Counted from the first letter of the stretch, positions 24,751 through 33,812 are shown. The stretch: DNA of 64,000 nt from Rudanella sp031411995 (GCA_031411995.1 JANOCD010000133.1:62001-126000), one strand, 5' to 3'. Translations and numbers: made by a program. The notes: generated from the letters alone by a model not told the origin.

Positions 24751-25557
24751 ATGACATCAAAAGTACTTTCGATATTGATTGTGGGGGGCGAAAACTCGGC
24801 TGAAGCCTTCTCGGGCCATTCAACGGGTAGTGCGAGTCGTGGCTATGTACCGCAACTTGTTCGGCAACTACAGCACGTAGGGTGGCAAGTGCAGGTTGAG
24901 TGCCACACACCTGTCGATATTCATGTGGCTCTGCCTTTGTTACAGCGGTTGAATCTGAACCGTTTCGACCTGATTCTGCTCGAATTGGGGCATACCCAAT
25001 TACAAGAGTCGACCATTTTCAGCGATCTGTTGCGCTCATCCACGTACGATTCGTTTAATCCAAACGTGAAGGCCATGAGCATGCAGGAGATTGCTACTCA
25101 ATGCAGTCATCGCCGGACAGGGTCTCAACCGCAGGGAAGCAGGTTGTTGAACAAGGTTCAAGCGGGGCTGAAATTGATAGCGCTGCGATCATTGGCAGCC
25201 ATTCGCCGGGTTGGCCGACTGCGCGAGATTGAAGCCCAGCTAACCGATCTGCTTTATTACCTGCAACCCTACCGTCGGCGGCTTGTCATGCTAACTCCGC
25301 TGCCTCACCCGCAGTCTGTGAACAACTGGCTACGGCAAAAAGGGCAAGATTTATTTGGGCAATACGGTCGGCGGCACATGATTCCCGTTTTCGAGACGGC
25401 CTTGATTATTGGCAGAGGGGAGGAGTTTTTCGCCCACCCGGAGCAAGGGCAACTAAGCCCCGTTGCCGGCGACTTGCTTGGCCAAACCTTATTCGATTAT
25501 ATTCAGATTAATGCTCTCTTGCCCGCCCGACCCGAATTGCGGCAGCGACGCAGATAA
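24751..25557 (+). CDS. SGNH-hydrolase-like protein, function unknown
   Basis: 268 aa. The N-terminus SKVLSILIVGGENSAEAFS resembles the block I strand and turn of SGNH/GDSL hydrolases, with GGENS in place of GDS. FDLILLELGHTQLQE resembles block III, where Asn is replaced by His, and a late PLPHPQ segment could hold the block V His. No signal peptide. The basic middle part (RSLAAIRRVGRLREIEAQ) is helical. It may be a degenerate SGNH protein. A Rieske protein gene follows 16 nt downstream, suggesting an operon. ATG 24751 is preferred to an upstream in-frame codon. Confidence 0.5.
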   Translation: MTSKVLSILIVGGENSAEAFSGHSTGSASRGYVPQLVRQLQHVGWQVQVECHTPVDIHVALPLLQRLNLNRFDLILLELGHTQLQESTIFSDLLRSSTYDSFNPNVKAMSMQEIATQCSHRRTGSQPQGSRLLNKVQAGLKLIALRSLAAIRRVGRLREIEAQLTDLLYYLQPYRRRLVMLTPLPHPQSVNNWLRQKGQDLFGQYGRRHMIPVFETALIIGRGEEFFAHPEQGQLSPVAGDLLGQTLFDYIQINALLPARPELRQRRR

Positions 25558-25573
25558 AATGACCACTTGACTA

Positions 25574-25978
25574 ATGAATCGGCTTGATTTTCTAAAATCG
25601 ATGGGCTTGTCGGGGGCCGCGCTGATGGCCGTGCTAACTTCCTGCCAACGCAGGGAGGATATTATGCCCTTTGGCCCAGTCGATTTCAATATCGACCTAG
25701 ACGATGGGGTTAACTTACCCCTGTCCCGACCCGGTGGTTATATTGTTCGTAACGGGGTGGTAGTGGCTCGTTTGAATTTCACCAAATTTGTAGCCGTAAC
25801 CAACACCTGTAGTCACGAACAACTACAACAGATTACATTTCAACGAGGTGAATTTTACTGCACGGCCCACGGTGCCCGCTTCGATGTGTCAGGTAAGGGG
25901 CTTAATGATGCCGGTAAAAGCGGTCTGAGAACCTACCGGATTGAACAGACGGGAACCACTTTGCGGGTGTTTTCTTAG
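25574..25978 (+). CDS. Rieske [2Fe-2S] lipoprotein
   Basis: 134 aa. The N-terminus MNRLDFLKSMGLSGAALMA ends in VLTSC, a lipobox-like export signal. The cluster-binding boxes are C79-S-H81 (NTCSHEQ) and C96-T-A-H99 (YCTAHGARFD), the shortened pattern of small Rieske proteins. It probably transfers electrons in the periplasm; the partner is not visible. The stop codon interlocks with that of the convergent MerC gene (TTAG), a 4-nt overlap. Confidence 0.9.
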   Translation: MNRLDFLKSMGLSGAALMAVLTSCQRREDIMPFGPVDFNIDLDDGVNLPLSRPGGYIVRNGVVVARLNFTKFVAVTNTCSHEQLQQITFQRGEFYCTAHGARFDVSGKGLNDAGKSGLRTYRIEQTGTTLRVFS

Positions 25979-26352
25979 TGCGCGTGGCGCATCCGGCAAT
26001 ACCAGATATTATAGAGGTGTGAGCCAACCAGCCCCAACGACGCAACATAAGCCGCATATTCAAACACCGGGCTAACATCTTCCAGGATAATGCAAACGGC
26101 AAACAGCGTCAGAAAACCCCACAATGAGGTACGGATGCCTGCAGGCGCGTGTCGGGTAGCCGTATAAACCGCTACTATATTGACGGCGATGAAAACATAG
26201 TCTAAGCTGAGGTAGCTTGTCCGTACAAATTCATCTTTCAGCAAAGTCGATGTCACCAGCAGAACGGGAGTTATGAGGCAATGAATAAGGCATAATATAG
26301 ACCCGGTGATGCCTATATAATCGGCTTTGTGTGAAGTTAGACCACTTTTCAT
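25975..26352 (-). CDS. MerC domain-containing membrane protein
   Basis: 125 aa, about four TM helices. The first helix has the metal-binding-like pair in GSILCLIHCLITPVLL; further helices are YVFIAVNIVAVYTATR, LWGFLTLFAVCIILE and AAYVASLGLVGSHLYN. MerC proteins of mercury operons import Hg2+; chromosomal Bacteroidota homologues without other mer genes have no proven substrate. No merR, merA or merT is nearby. Confidence 0.8.
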   Translation of the reverse strand: MKSGLTSHKADYIGITGSILCLIHCLITPVLLVTSTLLKDEFVRTSYLSLDYVFIAVNIVAVYTATRHAPAGIRTSLWGFLTLFAVCIILEDVSPVFEYAAYVASLGLVGSHLYNIWYCRMRHAH

Positions 26353-26440
26353 AAAACAACCGTTGCTATATCGGATTTGTTGAACACGTAAATCCCCAAC
26401 ATTCCTATTTGCAGCAAAGTTGCAAAAACTTTTAAAAAGA

Positions 26441-27136
26441 TCAATAGACCTTAGTCAACACGGTGTATCCCATTAGTTTGCCGCTTTTGTTGTAGGTCTC
26501 CGTCCGCACATCAAAAATTGTGTTAGCTGCCCGGTAGCTAACACTCTTCATACTCATTGGAATGCCAATGCCCATCACCCGGTTTTTCATGTCCATATCA
26601 GCCGATACTTTGTTCACCTCAAAGGTGCCGGCTGGTGTAGTCATTGATTCTTTGGGGCCAACCAGCCGATTGGCAATCTGCATGGTCATTTCAACCATTA
26701 CCGAACCATTCTTATAAAAATCGGCTTCCATTTGACCGTCGGGCAGTTTTTGGCCATCCGTCAGGGTGCGGGGATAAGCCAATTTGTTGACCTTCATTTT
26801 CATTTCCGTGTCTTTTGGTGTCTGACCACCCCCCATTGCCATGCCCGACAAGTCGGCTACCAGCTCGTCGCCGGTGCAGGAGTACTGGATTTTAGAGGGT
26901 GCCTGACGCGCTTTGTTTTGCTCATCGAACGCCTGAAACTCAATCTCGATCAGAGTGGCTCCGCCCTCTTTGCGTACATTCCGAACCAGATAGGTCATGC
27001 GCCCGTTGGGTTTGTCTTTGGCTGAGAAACTTTGCATTTCGTAGCCCATACCGGGTTTGAACGTCATGCCGAGGCAATCTTGCGCCAACAGGCGGGCGGG
27101 AGACAAGAAAATAAGGAGAAGCAGGAGATTTTTCAC
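26441..27136 (-). CDS. Secreted DUF3108-like (TapB-type) protein
   Basis: 231 aa. A signal peptide ends at LLAQ. Then come a conserved Cys (DCLGMTFKPGMGYEM) and a beta-rich domain with YPRTLTDGQKLPDG, TTPAGTFEVNKVSADMD and VRTETYNKSGKLMGYTVLTK, the layout of DUF3108-type periplasmic proteins. Function unknown. It lies downstream of the ABC exporter on the same strand, with a 97-bp spacer. Confidence 0.65.
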   Translation of the reverse strand: MKNLLLLLIFLSPARLLAQDCLGMTFKPGMGYEMQSFSAKDKPNGRMTYLVRNVRKEGGATLIEIEFQAFDEQNKARQAPSKIQYSCTGDELVADLSGMAMGGGQTPKDTEMKMKVNKLAYPRTLTDGQKLPDGQMEADFYKNGSVMVEMTMQIANRLVGPKESMTTPAGTFEVNKVSADMDMKNRVMGIGIPMSMKSVSYRAANTIFDVRTETYNKSGKLMGYTVLTKVY

Positions 27137-27233
27137 GACGTAAAAGAAAGATTAAGTAAATTAGTTGATCCACAAAAATAACCCATACCCCGCCAATATC
27201 AAACCAGCAGTTCAGTTGAGTTTCCAACCTCAC

Positions 27234-29072
27234 TCACACTTGTTGCAGGGTACTGAGCCGCCGGTAAAAACCTTCGTCGAGGGTGAGCAGATCCCGGTGA
27301 TTGCCCCGCTCCACAATGCGGCCCTGATGCACCACCAGAATCTCGTCGGCATGTTGAATGGTGCTTAGGCGGTGGGCAATTACCAGCGTGGTGCGGTGGG
27401 CCATCAGGCGCGTCAGGGCTTCCTGCACCAGCTTTTCTGACTCGGTGTCTAAGGCCGACGTGGCTTCATCCAAAATTAGAATAGGGGGATTTTTCAGCAC
27501 GGCGCGGGCAATGCTGATGCGTTGCCGCTGCCCCCCCGACAACCGGCTGCCCCGGTCGCCAATGGTGGTTTGATAGCCGTTTGGTTGCTGCATTATAAAA
27601 TCATGGGCGTTGGCAATCCGGGCGGCCCGTTCCACCTGTTCGGGCGTGGCCTCGTTGCCAAAAGCGATGTTGTTGAAAATGGTGTCGTTAAACAGAATGC
27701 TTTCCTGCGTAACAATCCCCATCAGATCGCGTAACGAAGCCACCGTTACATCGCGCAGGTCCTGCCCATCGATCAGGATGCCCCCGTCAACAGGATCGTA
27801 GAAACGCGGAATCAAGTCGGCAATGGTCGATTTGCCCCCGCCGGAAGAGCCAACAAGTGCAATGGTTTTGCCTTTCTGAAGCGTAAAATTGATGTCTTTT
27901 AAAACGGGCGTACCGGGTTCGTAAGCAAACGACACGTTTCGGACCTCGATTTCGTGGTCGAAGCTGCTGATCGGTTTGGCATTAGGCCGGTCGGCCACAG
28001 CCTGCTCCGTATCAATGAGTTGCAATACACGTTCGCCGGAAGCAATGCCCCGCTGCGAACCACTGAACGCATTGGAAATCTCTTTGGCCGGGCGCGTCAC
28101 CTGCGAAAACAGGGCGATATACCCGATAAACTCGGCTGCCGACAACTCCGATTGCCCCGACAGTACCAATGAGCCGCCATACAACAAAATACTGGCTACC
28201 ACGGCCACGCCCATTGTTTCGGAAAAGGGCGAGGCCAGTTCGCGCCGGTTGGCAAGGGAGCGCACGGCCCTTCGATAACCGTTGTTTTCGGTACGAAACT
28301 TATCCAGCACAAAATTTTCGGCATTGAAGCCTTTCACCACACGCATCCCACCAAAGGTTTCGTCGAGAATGCTTAAAATACTGGCCAACCGTTGCTGTCC
28401 ATCTTGGGCATCGCGTTTCATCCGGCGCACCAGCATCGAGATAAAAACGCCTGAGACCGGAATCACTAACAGGGCGAAAAACGTCAGTTTGGCGGAGATA
28501 AAGAACAATCCACCAATGTAGGCCACCAACAGGAAAAACTCTTTGGAGGCCGCCGAGAGTGTATTGGCAATGGAACCTTCTACCTCCTGCACATCGGTCA
28601 TGATGCGAGCAATGAGGTTGCCTTTACGCTCATTGGAAAAATAACCTAAATGCAGGCGCACCGCCCGGTCGAAAACAGCCTCACGCAGTCGGGCCACCAT
28701 GCGGGCCTTAAAGCTCTCTAACTGCCTAACTGACAAATACTTGAAGAGGTTATTGAGCAGCACAGACACCACAATAATGCCACACACAAACTGGAGTGCT
28801 CCAATCTGCCCATATTGCCTGAAAATTTGGGCGAAGTAATACTGGAATAGATCGGCCACAGAGGTGTCATATGACAATTTTGGTGCGGGCTTGTCCAGGA
28901 TTTGGGTAACTTTGGCGTTGCTCACCTGATTAAATAACACGTTGAGCAATGGAATAAGCAGCGTAAAATTCAATACGCCAAACACGCTGGCCAACAGAGA
29001 GGTCGTCAGGAACGGCCCTAGAAAGCGACCCAGTGGGCGGGCATAGGAGAGGATACGAAAATAGGTTTTCAT
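27234..29072 (-). CDS. ABC exporter, ATP-binding/permease half transporter (MsbA-like)
   Basis: 612 aa. Six-helix TM domain in residues ~15-330, including a long first periplasmic loop with KVTQILDKPAPKLSYD. The nucleotide-binding domain has Walker A ALVGSSGGGKST, signature LSGGQRQRISIARA, Walker B ILILDEATSALD and the H-loop VIAHRLST. It works as a homodimer in the inner membrane and probably flips a lipid or exports an amphiphile; MsbA-like lipid A-core transport is the best guess. Start ATG 29072 (MKTYFRIL) replaces an upstream TTG. Confidence 0.9.
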   Translation of the reverse strand: MKTYFRILSYARPLGRFLGPFLTTSLLASVFGVLNFTLLIPLLNVLFNQVSNAKVTQILDKPAPKLSYDTSVADLFQYYFAQIFRQYGQIGALQFVCGIIVVSVLLNNLFKYLSVRQLESFKARMVARLREAVFDRAVRLHLGYFSNERKGNLIARIMTDVQEVEGSIANTLSAASKEFFLLVAYIGGLFFISAKLTFFALLVIPVSGVFISMLVRRMKRDAQDGQQRLASILSILDETFGGMRVVKGFNAENFVLDKFRTENNGYRRAVRSLANRRELASPFSETMGVAVVASILLYGGSLVLSGQSELSAAEFIGYIALFSQVTRPAKEISNAFSGSQRGIASGERVLQLIDTEQAVADRPNAKPISSFDHEIEVRNVSFAYEPGTPVLKDINFTLQKGKTIALVGSSGGGKSTIADLIPRFYDPVDGGILIDGQDLRDVTVASLRDLMGIVTQESILFNDTIFNNIAFGNEATPEQVERAARIANAHDFIMQQPNGYQTTIGDRGSRLSGGQRQRISIARAVLKNPPILILDEATSALDTESEKLVQEALTRLMAHRTTLVIAHRLSTIQHADEILVVHQGRIVERGNHRDLLTLDEGFYRRLSTLQQV

Positions 29073-29177
29073 GGCCTGCAAAAGTACGGCCTTCGTAGTG
29101 AGTTTACTATTTTCGTTACCTATGCAACCCTTATGAGCATGCTGGTTGTCTTCATCAATAGCTTAAATATCGATTTT

Positions 29178-30452
29178 ATGTTATTGCGCTCACGTCTTTT
29201 GCTTTTAGGTCTGTTGGCAGGTAGCCTTGCCTGCGATCAGATTGGCCAGGATGTGCAGCCGGCAAAAGAGGAAGAAATTGTTGCTTCTGATAATGAACTC
29301 CTGACTCTACCAGATGCTCCGTTGGCTGTCAATCTGAAATCGTTAGCCGATTCTAAAACGACAACTACGTTTCGGTTGAGCCGATTACCCAAATCTGGTG
29401 AGGTATCGTTCACGCCTAAAGGATTATTGCTTTACACGCCCGACCCGTCTTTTGTGGCCGGAGCCGATGGCTTTTCGATTTTGAGCGATGCCCCCGTTTC
29501 GGGTAAGACTCCCCCGCCAGTGGAATTTGCCGTAACAATGGCTTCAGACGCTGACCAACTTCCTTGTGGATTAGGAGTAGCGGTCGACCAATCTGAAACC
29601 ACGGCCAACACACCCGTCACTATCGACGTGTTACGAAACGATATGTTCTGTGAGGGCAAACCCAATCCGGCCTCGCTTCAGATCGAAACCCCGCCCCAAC
29701 AAGGAACAGTACGGATTCAGAATGGACAAGTCGTCTATACGCCTGCCAAGAATTTTACGGGACGCGAGCGATTCATTTACCGGTCTTGTCCGTTGGGTGG
29801 CACCGACTCAGATTGCCTGTTGTCGGTGGCTACTGTAACGGTTAATGAGCCGGTTACTAACTGCCGGTTAAAGCTCCAGAATGATCTGGTGTCGTTCAAA
29901 CAGCGTTTCGCTACTGATTCCTTGGTTATTCCGGTGCTGGCAAACGATCAATTGTGCAAAGGAAGCCGGTTACTTCCACTGACCATGACCGTCAAACCCG
30001 CAGGTGGCTCGGCTTACTTTAACGCAAAAAACGCTATTGTTTATAAGCCTCAAACCAGTACATCCACCGATAAAATTCACTATCGGCGATGCGACGGGGC
30101 TGATTGCCTGGATGCCACCGTGGCCATCACTATTGTTCAACCCGATGCTGGTTGTGTTCTGAAAGCCAATAATAACTCCATACAGTTGGTCCTGAGTCAG
30201 CCAACCGCCAACATGCGCCGGGGCGTTATACCGATTAGTGTGTTAAGTAATGATAAGTTGTGTGCCCCCCTCCGGTCAGTAACCATCAAACAATACCCGG
30301 CAGGTGTAAGCCTGCAGGTGTTGCCAAGCGGAATTATTAATTACACGATGGATGCTAACCCAAAGGTAAAAGACATTACATTTACGTATGAGATTGCTGA
30401 CATACAAGGAAGGACCAGTTCAGCCTCTGTAAAAATTAGTATTAAACCATAA
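29178..30452 (+). CDS. Lipoprotein with tandem Ig/cadherin-like repeats
   Basis: 424 aa. A lipoprotein signal ends in LLAGSLAC. After an acidic linker there are four beta-sandwich-like units; the last three each begin with Cys and contain a VLxND..C motif (VLRNDMFC, VLANDQLC, VLSNDKLC), suggesting one disulfide per repeat. VLANDxx is typical of bacterial Ig-like/cadherin-tandem modules. It is probably surface-exposed with an adhesion or structural role; the ligand is unknown. The sigma B gene follows after 102 bp. Confidence 0.75.
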   Translation: MLLRSRLLLLGLLAGSLACDQIGQDVQPAKEEEIVASDNELLTLPDAPLAVNLKSLADSKTTTTFRLSRLPKSGEVSFTPKGLLLYTPDPSFVAGADGFSILSDAPVSGKTPPPVEFAVTMASDADQLPCGLGVAVDQSETTANTPVTIDVLRNDMFCEGKPNPASLQIETPPQQGTVRIQNGQVVYTPAKNFTGRERFIYRSCPLGGTDSDCLLSVATVTVNEPVTNCRLKLQNDLVSFKQRFATDSLVIPVLANDQLCKGSRLLPLTMTVKPAGGSAYFNAKNAIVYKPQTSTSTDKIHYRRCDGADCLDATVAITIVQPDAGCVLKANNNSIQLVLSQPTANMRRGVIPISVLSNDKLCAPLRSVTIKQYPAGVSLQVLPSGIINYTMDANPKVKDITFTYEIADIQGRTSSASVKISIKP

Positions 30453-30483
30453 TCTGAGCTGTTGGATAATAGATAGTGTTATT

Positions 30484-30511
30484 TCAACAGCAGGTGCTGG
30501 ATTACAGTATC
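30484..30511 (+). promoter_or_regulatory. Candidate ECF-type promoter of sigma locus B
   Basis: TCAAC (30484-30488), 18 nt, GTATC (30507-30511). It matches the arrangement upstream of sigma locus A. The leader to ATG 30555 would be about 35-40 nt. CGTCTAAAT at 30529 is an alternative -10-like word. Confidence 0.35.
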
Positions 30512-30554
30512 CCAATTTTGACACTTTACGTCTAAATACCAACAACTGCCATTC

Positions 30555-31106
30555 ATGACCGAATCTGACTTGTTGCAGGCGTGTCAGCGACATGACGTGC
30601 GGGCACAAACGGCCTTGTATAACACATACAAGAGTCGTTTGATGGGCCTGTGTCGTCGCTATGCCCGTAGTCAGCCCGAAGCAGAAGATATGTTTCATGA
30701 AGGCTTCATTCGTATTTTTCATCAGTTACATACCCTCGAACAAGCCGATAAGTTGGTGCCCTGGATGAAACGTGTCATGGTAAACACAGCCATTAACGTA
30801 TACCACAGAAACCATAAGCAACAGGCTGAAACCGAACTCGATGATGCCTGGGAACGTGTCTCTCCCGATCATATGGATACGCTCTCCCGCCTGGGTACGG
30901 AAGAACTTTTAAAGTTGATCGAACAATTGCCCGATGGCTATCGGATGGTGTTTAACCTGTATGTCATCGACGGATATAACCACAATGAGATTGCCGGGCT
31001 GATGGGCATTGCCGAGGGAACCTCGAAATCGCAACTCGCCCGCGCCAAAAACCTCCTCAAAACCAAGCTCAAAATACTGGGCATTGTCAATTATGAAGAA
31101 TCCTGA
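30555..31106 (+). CDS. ECF RNA polymerase sigma factor (locus B)
   Basis: 183 aa. Region 2: LYNTYKSRLMGLCRRYARSQ, EAEDMFHEGFIRIFHQL, VPWMKRVMVNTAINVYHRN. Region 4: LPDGYRMVFNLYVIDGYNHN, EIAGLMGIAEGTSKSQLARA. Its 3' end overlaps the next gene by 14 nt (ATGAAGAATCCTGA), the same overlap length as in locus A, so sigma and regulator are translationally coupled. Confidence 0.93.
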   Translation: MTESDLLQACQRHDVRAQTALYNTYKSRLMGLCRRYARSQPEAEDMFHEGFIRIFHQLHTLEQADKLVPWMKRVMVNTAINVYHRNHKQQAETELDDAWERVSPDHMDTLSRLGTEELLKLIEQLPDGYRMVFNLYVIDGYNHNEIAGLMGIAEGTSKSQLARAKNLLKTKLKILGIVNYEES

Positions 31107-32580
31107 CTCCGACCGACTCCATTCCGACGATTGGGACGATCATTTTCGGCAGCGATTCGCCGATTTCCAGTCCGAACCCCCTGCCGATTCGCTGAAGCGA
31201 ATTTTGGCCGATCTCCCAACCCCTGCTCCTGCCATCAGCGGGCGCAATACCTGGTTGTTTGGGGGTCTGGGGGCAATTCTGTTGTTGATTGGCTCCTGGT
31301 TCGTAAGCCATCGGTCGTCGCCGGTTGCTGCCCGGTTTAGGGTCACATCCGAATCGGAGCAACAACAGTCGAACAAAAAAATAAAGCATTCATCCACATT
31401 GCCTTCGCTCCCAATAGCTGATAAAGACGCGCCACCAGTACCAGTAATTAATTCTCTGGCCCAGACTACGGCTAAGGTCAATAGCAAGTCGAACATACCT
31501 TCAGAAGGCGTAAACGAAGAAAAGCAAGCAGTTGCTTCCAATGACAATGCCGGGGGAATATTGGCCTCCATAGAAACACCCTATAAAACCAACAAACAGA
31601 AAGAACCCGCCATATCCCGATCTAAACAGGTCGAACTTGTGGATGGCTCAGAATCTGGTTCTGTCGAAAAAAACGCACTTGGTCTTAGTCAGCGAGTACC
31701 TAAACCAGATAAGATTTACAGCGCAAACAGAGTGGTGACTGCTCCATTGGATGTAGTAAAACCAGCAGTTACTGAAACGCAACCTACAGTTGGTTCCGAA
31801 GCGACAACGAACAACGGGCAACGAATGTCGCTTGCCTTTTTGCCTAATCAACCGTTGCGGCCTATTCGTTTAAGTTTGGCACTTCCCGAAATTAACCTGT
31901 CGGCACTACCACTGTCAGCACCAAAAGAACCCACCGAAAGTCGGAAACGGCCCACGATTTTCATTGGTGTGATGCCGCTCTTTACCTATCAGCGGATTGA
32001 TCCGGTACAAACGGATGGAACTTGGATAAAGGAGGTGAAAACCCAAAGTGCCTTTTCCACACAGCGGGCTGGCATACGATTTCAGGCTGGCATTGAATGG
32101 CCCATCAGCCGGCGAGTTTCGCTCCGAACTAGCTTGATTTACAGCCAGTTGAATCAGCAAGTCAGTTATTATACACCCACAGACCGGCCCGATTCTGTTC
32201 GGGTTGAGCGCGTGGATGAGAAAACCGTTCGATTAATTCCCTACTACAGCGACAAGAAGGTAACGCAACAAACCAACTGGCATTATGTGGGCGCTGGAGC
32301 CGATTTTGTCTTTCACCTTGGGCAACTTGGTGCCTGGCGGCATTATGCCAGTGCAGGTGCAACGGTAGGCACCTACGTGGGACAGGGTGCCGGTCAGGCT
32401 ACCCAACCCTTGTCAGGATTCATACAGGGATCATACGGAATCGAACGCCAGTTAACCCCCTCTCTTTGGCTGCGACTGGCTCCAACCGTACAATATGGCC
32501 TCACCACCGTCAGCGATGCTGACGGGCTTTTTCGCGTTCGGCCCTATACGTATGGGTTGACGATTGGATTGAGGAAATAA
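31093..32580 (+). CDS. Anti-sigma-like protein with a single TM helix and C-terminal beta-barrel
   Basis: 495 aa with the same order of parts as the locus A protein but little sequence identity. The cytoplasmic head is residues 1-48 (DDHFRQRFADFQSEPPADSL). The TM helix is ~50-68 (TWLFGGLGAILLLIGSWFV). A Lys/Ser/Thr/Gln-rich linker runs to ~285. About 190 residues of alternating strands follow (TIFIGVMPLFTYQRI, VSLRTSLIYSQLNQQV, HYASAGATVGTYVGQG), ending in PYTYGLTIGLRK. The start is ATG 31093 inside the sigma gene end. The inferred role is envelope-spanning anti-sigma regulator. The stop is immediately followed by a 20-bp hairpin. Confidence 0.75.
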   Translation: MKNPDSDRLHSDDWDDHFRQRFADFQSEPPADSLKRILADLPTPAPAISGRNTWLFGGLGAILLLIGSWFVSHRSSPVAARFRVTSESEQQQSNKKIKHSSTLPSLPIADKDAPPVPVINSLAQTTAKVNSKSNIPSEGVNEEKQAVASNDNAGGILASIETPYKTNKQKEPAISRSKQVELVDGSESGSVEKNALGLSQRVPKPDKIYSANRVVTAPLDVVKPAVTETQPTVGSEATTNNGQRMSLAFLPNQPLRPIRLSLALPEINLSALPLSAPKEPTESRKRPTIFIGVMPLFTYQRIDPVQTDGTWIKEVKTQSAFSTQRAGIRFQAGIEWPISRRVSLRTSLIYSQLNQQVSYYTPTDRPDSVRVERVDEKTVRLIPYYSDKKVTQQTNWHYVGAGADFVFHLGQLGAWRHYASAGATVGTYVGQGAGQATQPLSGFIQGSYGIERQLTPSLWLRLAPTVQYGLTTVSDADGLFRVRPYTYGLTIGLRK

Positions 32581-32582
32581 TA

Positions 32583-32646
32583 GATAATGCGGAATGATGA
32601 ATGCGTAGTACTAGATGCGTCAGCAGATTCATCATTCCGCATTATC
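32583..32646. repeat. Perfect 20-bp inverted repeat after the locus B operon
   Basis: Arms GATAATGCGGAATGATGAAT (32583-32602) and its complement (32627-32646), 24-nt loop, no T tract. It fills the gap between the stop of the barrel gene and the stop of hemE. Confidence 0.85.
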
Positions 32647-32655
32647 CATTACACA

Positions 32656-33702
32656 TTACTTTACACCAAATTCCTTCACCGCTTCAATAAAACACCGGGC
32701 TTTGTCGGGGTCAGTATCGGGATAAACGCCGTGGCCGAGGTTGGCAATGTAGCGTTGATTGCCAAATGATTCGATCATTTGCTTCACTTCGGCGCGGATC
32801 TGGGCGAAATTGGTGTAAAGAACGCACGGGTCCATGTTGCCCTGTAGCGTTTTGCCCGGTATCAATACTCTTGACTCACGAGGGTCCATGTTCCAGTCGA
32901 GGCCAACCACGGAACAGTTCAGTTGGCCAATCTCCTGTCGGGCAAAAAACGCACCTTTAGCAAAGACCGTAACGGGGACGATTTCGCCCCCAGTCGGATC
33001 GTTCAGGGCATCACAAATCTGTTTAATGTAGGGCAACGAGAACGTCCGATACTGCTCTGGCGACAAAATCCCCGCCCACGAATCGAAAATCTGTAACAAA
33101 TTAGCTCCTGCCCACACCTGAGCGCGGAGGTAGGCAATCGTGCTATCGGTGATGCGTTGCAGGAGTGCATGAGCGAAAACCGGGTCTGTATAAAGCAGTT
33201 TTTTGGCGATGGAGAAGGTCTTGGAGCCTTTCCCTTCAGTCATGTAGCAAAAAATGGTGAACGGTGCCCCGGCGAACCCAATCAGCGGAACGCGATTATT
33301 CAACGCTGATTTGGCGAGTCGGATAGCTTCTAACACATAGCCGAGGTCGGCTTCGGCATCGGCCACGCGGAGTTGATCGAGGTCGGCCATAGTGCGAACG
33401 GTTGTTGGGAACACTGGCCCCCGTGCCTCGACCATTTCGTAGGGCAGGCCCATTGCTTCGGGCACCACCAGGATATCGGAGAAGATAATAGCCGCATCAA
33501 CACCCAGTAAATCGACGGGTTGAATGGTTACTTCGGCGGCTAATTCGGGCGTTTTGGCGAGGGTGATAAAGTCACCGGCCCGTTGGCGAACGGCGCGGTA
33601 TTCGGCCAGCATCCGGCCGGCCTGCCGCATCATCCAGACCGGCACCCGCTCCACGGCCTCGCCCCGGGCAGCCCGGAGCAACAAATCGTTTTGCAAATTC
33701 AT
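32656..33702 (-). CDS. hemE: Uroporphyrinogen decarboxylase
   Basis: 348 aa, cytosolic; decarboxylates the four acetates of uroporphyrinogen III to coproporphyrinogen III in haem synthesis. The N-terminal signature RAARGEAVERVPVWMMRQ, then AGRMLAEYRAVR, carries the substrate-binding Arg residues; the catalytic Asp is in VDLLGVDAAIIFSDILV. Other conserved parts are GFAGAPFTIFCYMTEG and NLGHGVYPDTDPD. ATG 33702 (MNLQNDLLLRAA) is the usual start. No other haem genes are adjacent. Confidence 0.95.
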   Translation of the reverse strand: MNLQNDLLLRAARGEAVERVPVWMMRQAGRMLAEYRAVRQRAGDFITLAKTPELAAEVTIQPVDLLGVDAAIIFSDILVVPEAMGLPYEMVEARGPVFPTTVRTMADLDQLRVADAEADLGYVLEAIRLAKSALNNRVPLIGFAGAPFTIFCYMTEGKGSKTFSIAKKLLYTDPVFAHALLQRITDSTIAYLRAQVWAGANLLQIFDSWAGILSPEQYRTFSLPYIKQICDALNDPTGGEIVPVTVFAKGAFFARQEIGQLNCSVVGLDWNMDPRESRVLIPGKTLQGNMDPCVLYTNFAQIRAEVKQMIESFGNQRYIANLGHGVYPDTDPDKARCFIEAVKEFGVK

Positions 33703-33725
33703 GCCGCAAAGATACGATGAAGCGC

Positions 33726-33802
33726 AAAGACTAAAGGGCCGCAAGAAGAAAGAGGCTGACAATGGTGTTTGTAGTCCTTCTTCTTGTGGCCCTTTAGTCT
33801 TT
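33726..33802. repeat. 25-bp inverted repeat between hemE and the upstream gene
   Basis: The left arm at 33726-33750 begins AAAGACTAAAGGGCCGCAAG; the right arm at 33778-33802 is its complement with one mismatch. Loop 27 nt. No T tract on either strand. Confidence 0.85.
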
Positions 33803-33812
33803 ATTCCTGTTT

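Noticed and set aside
25975..26352. Mercury resistance operon
   Set aside because: Only a MerC-type protein is present; no merR, merA, merT or merP nearby.
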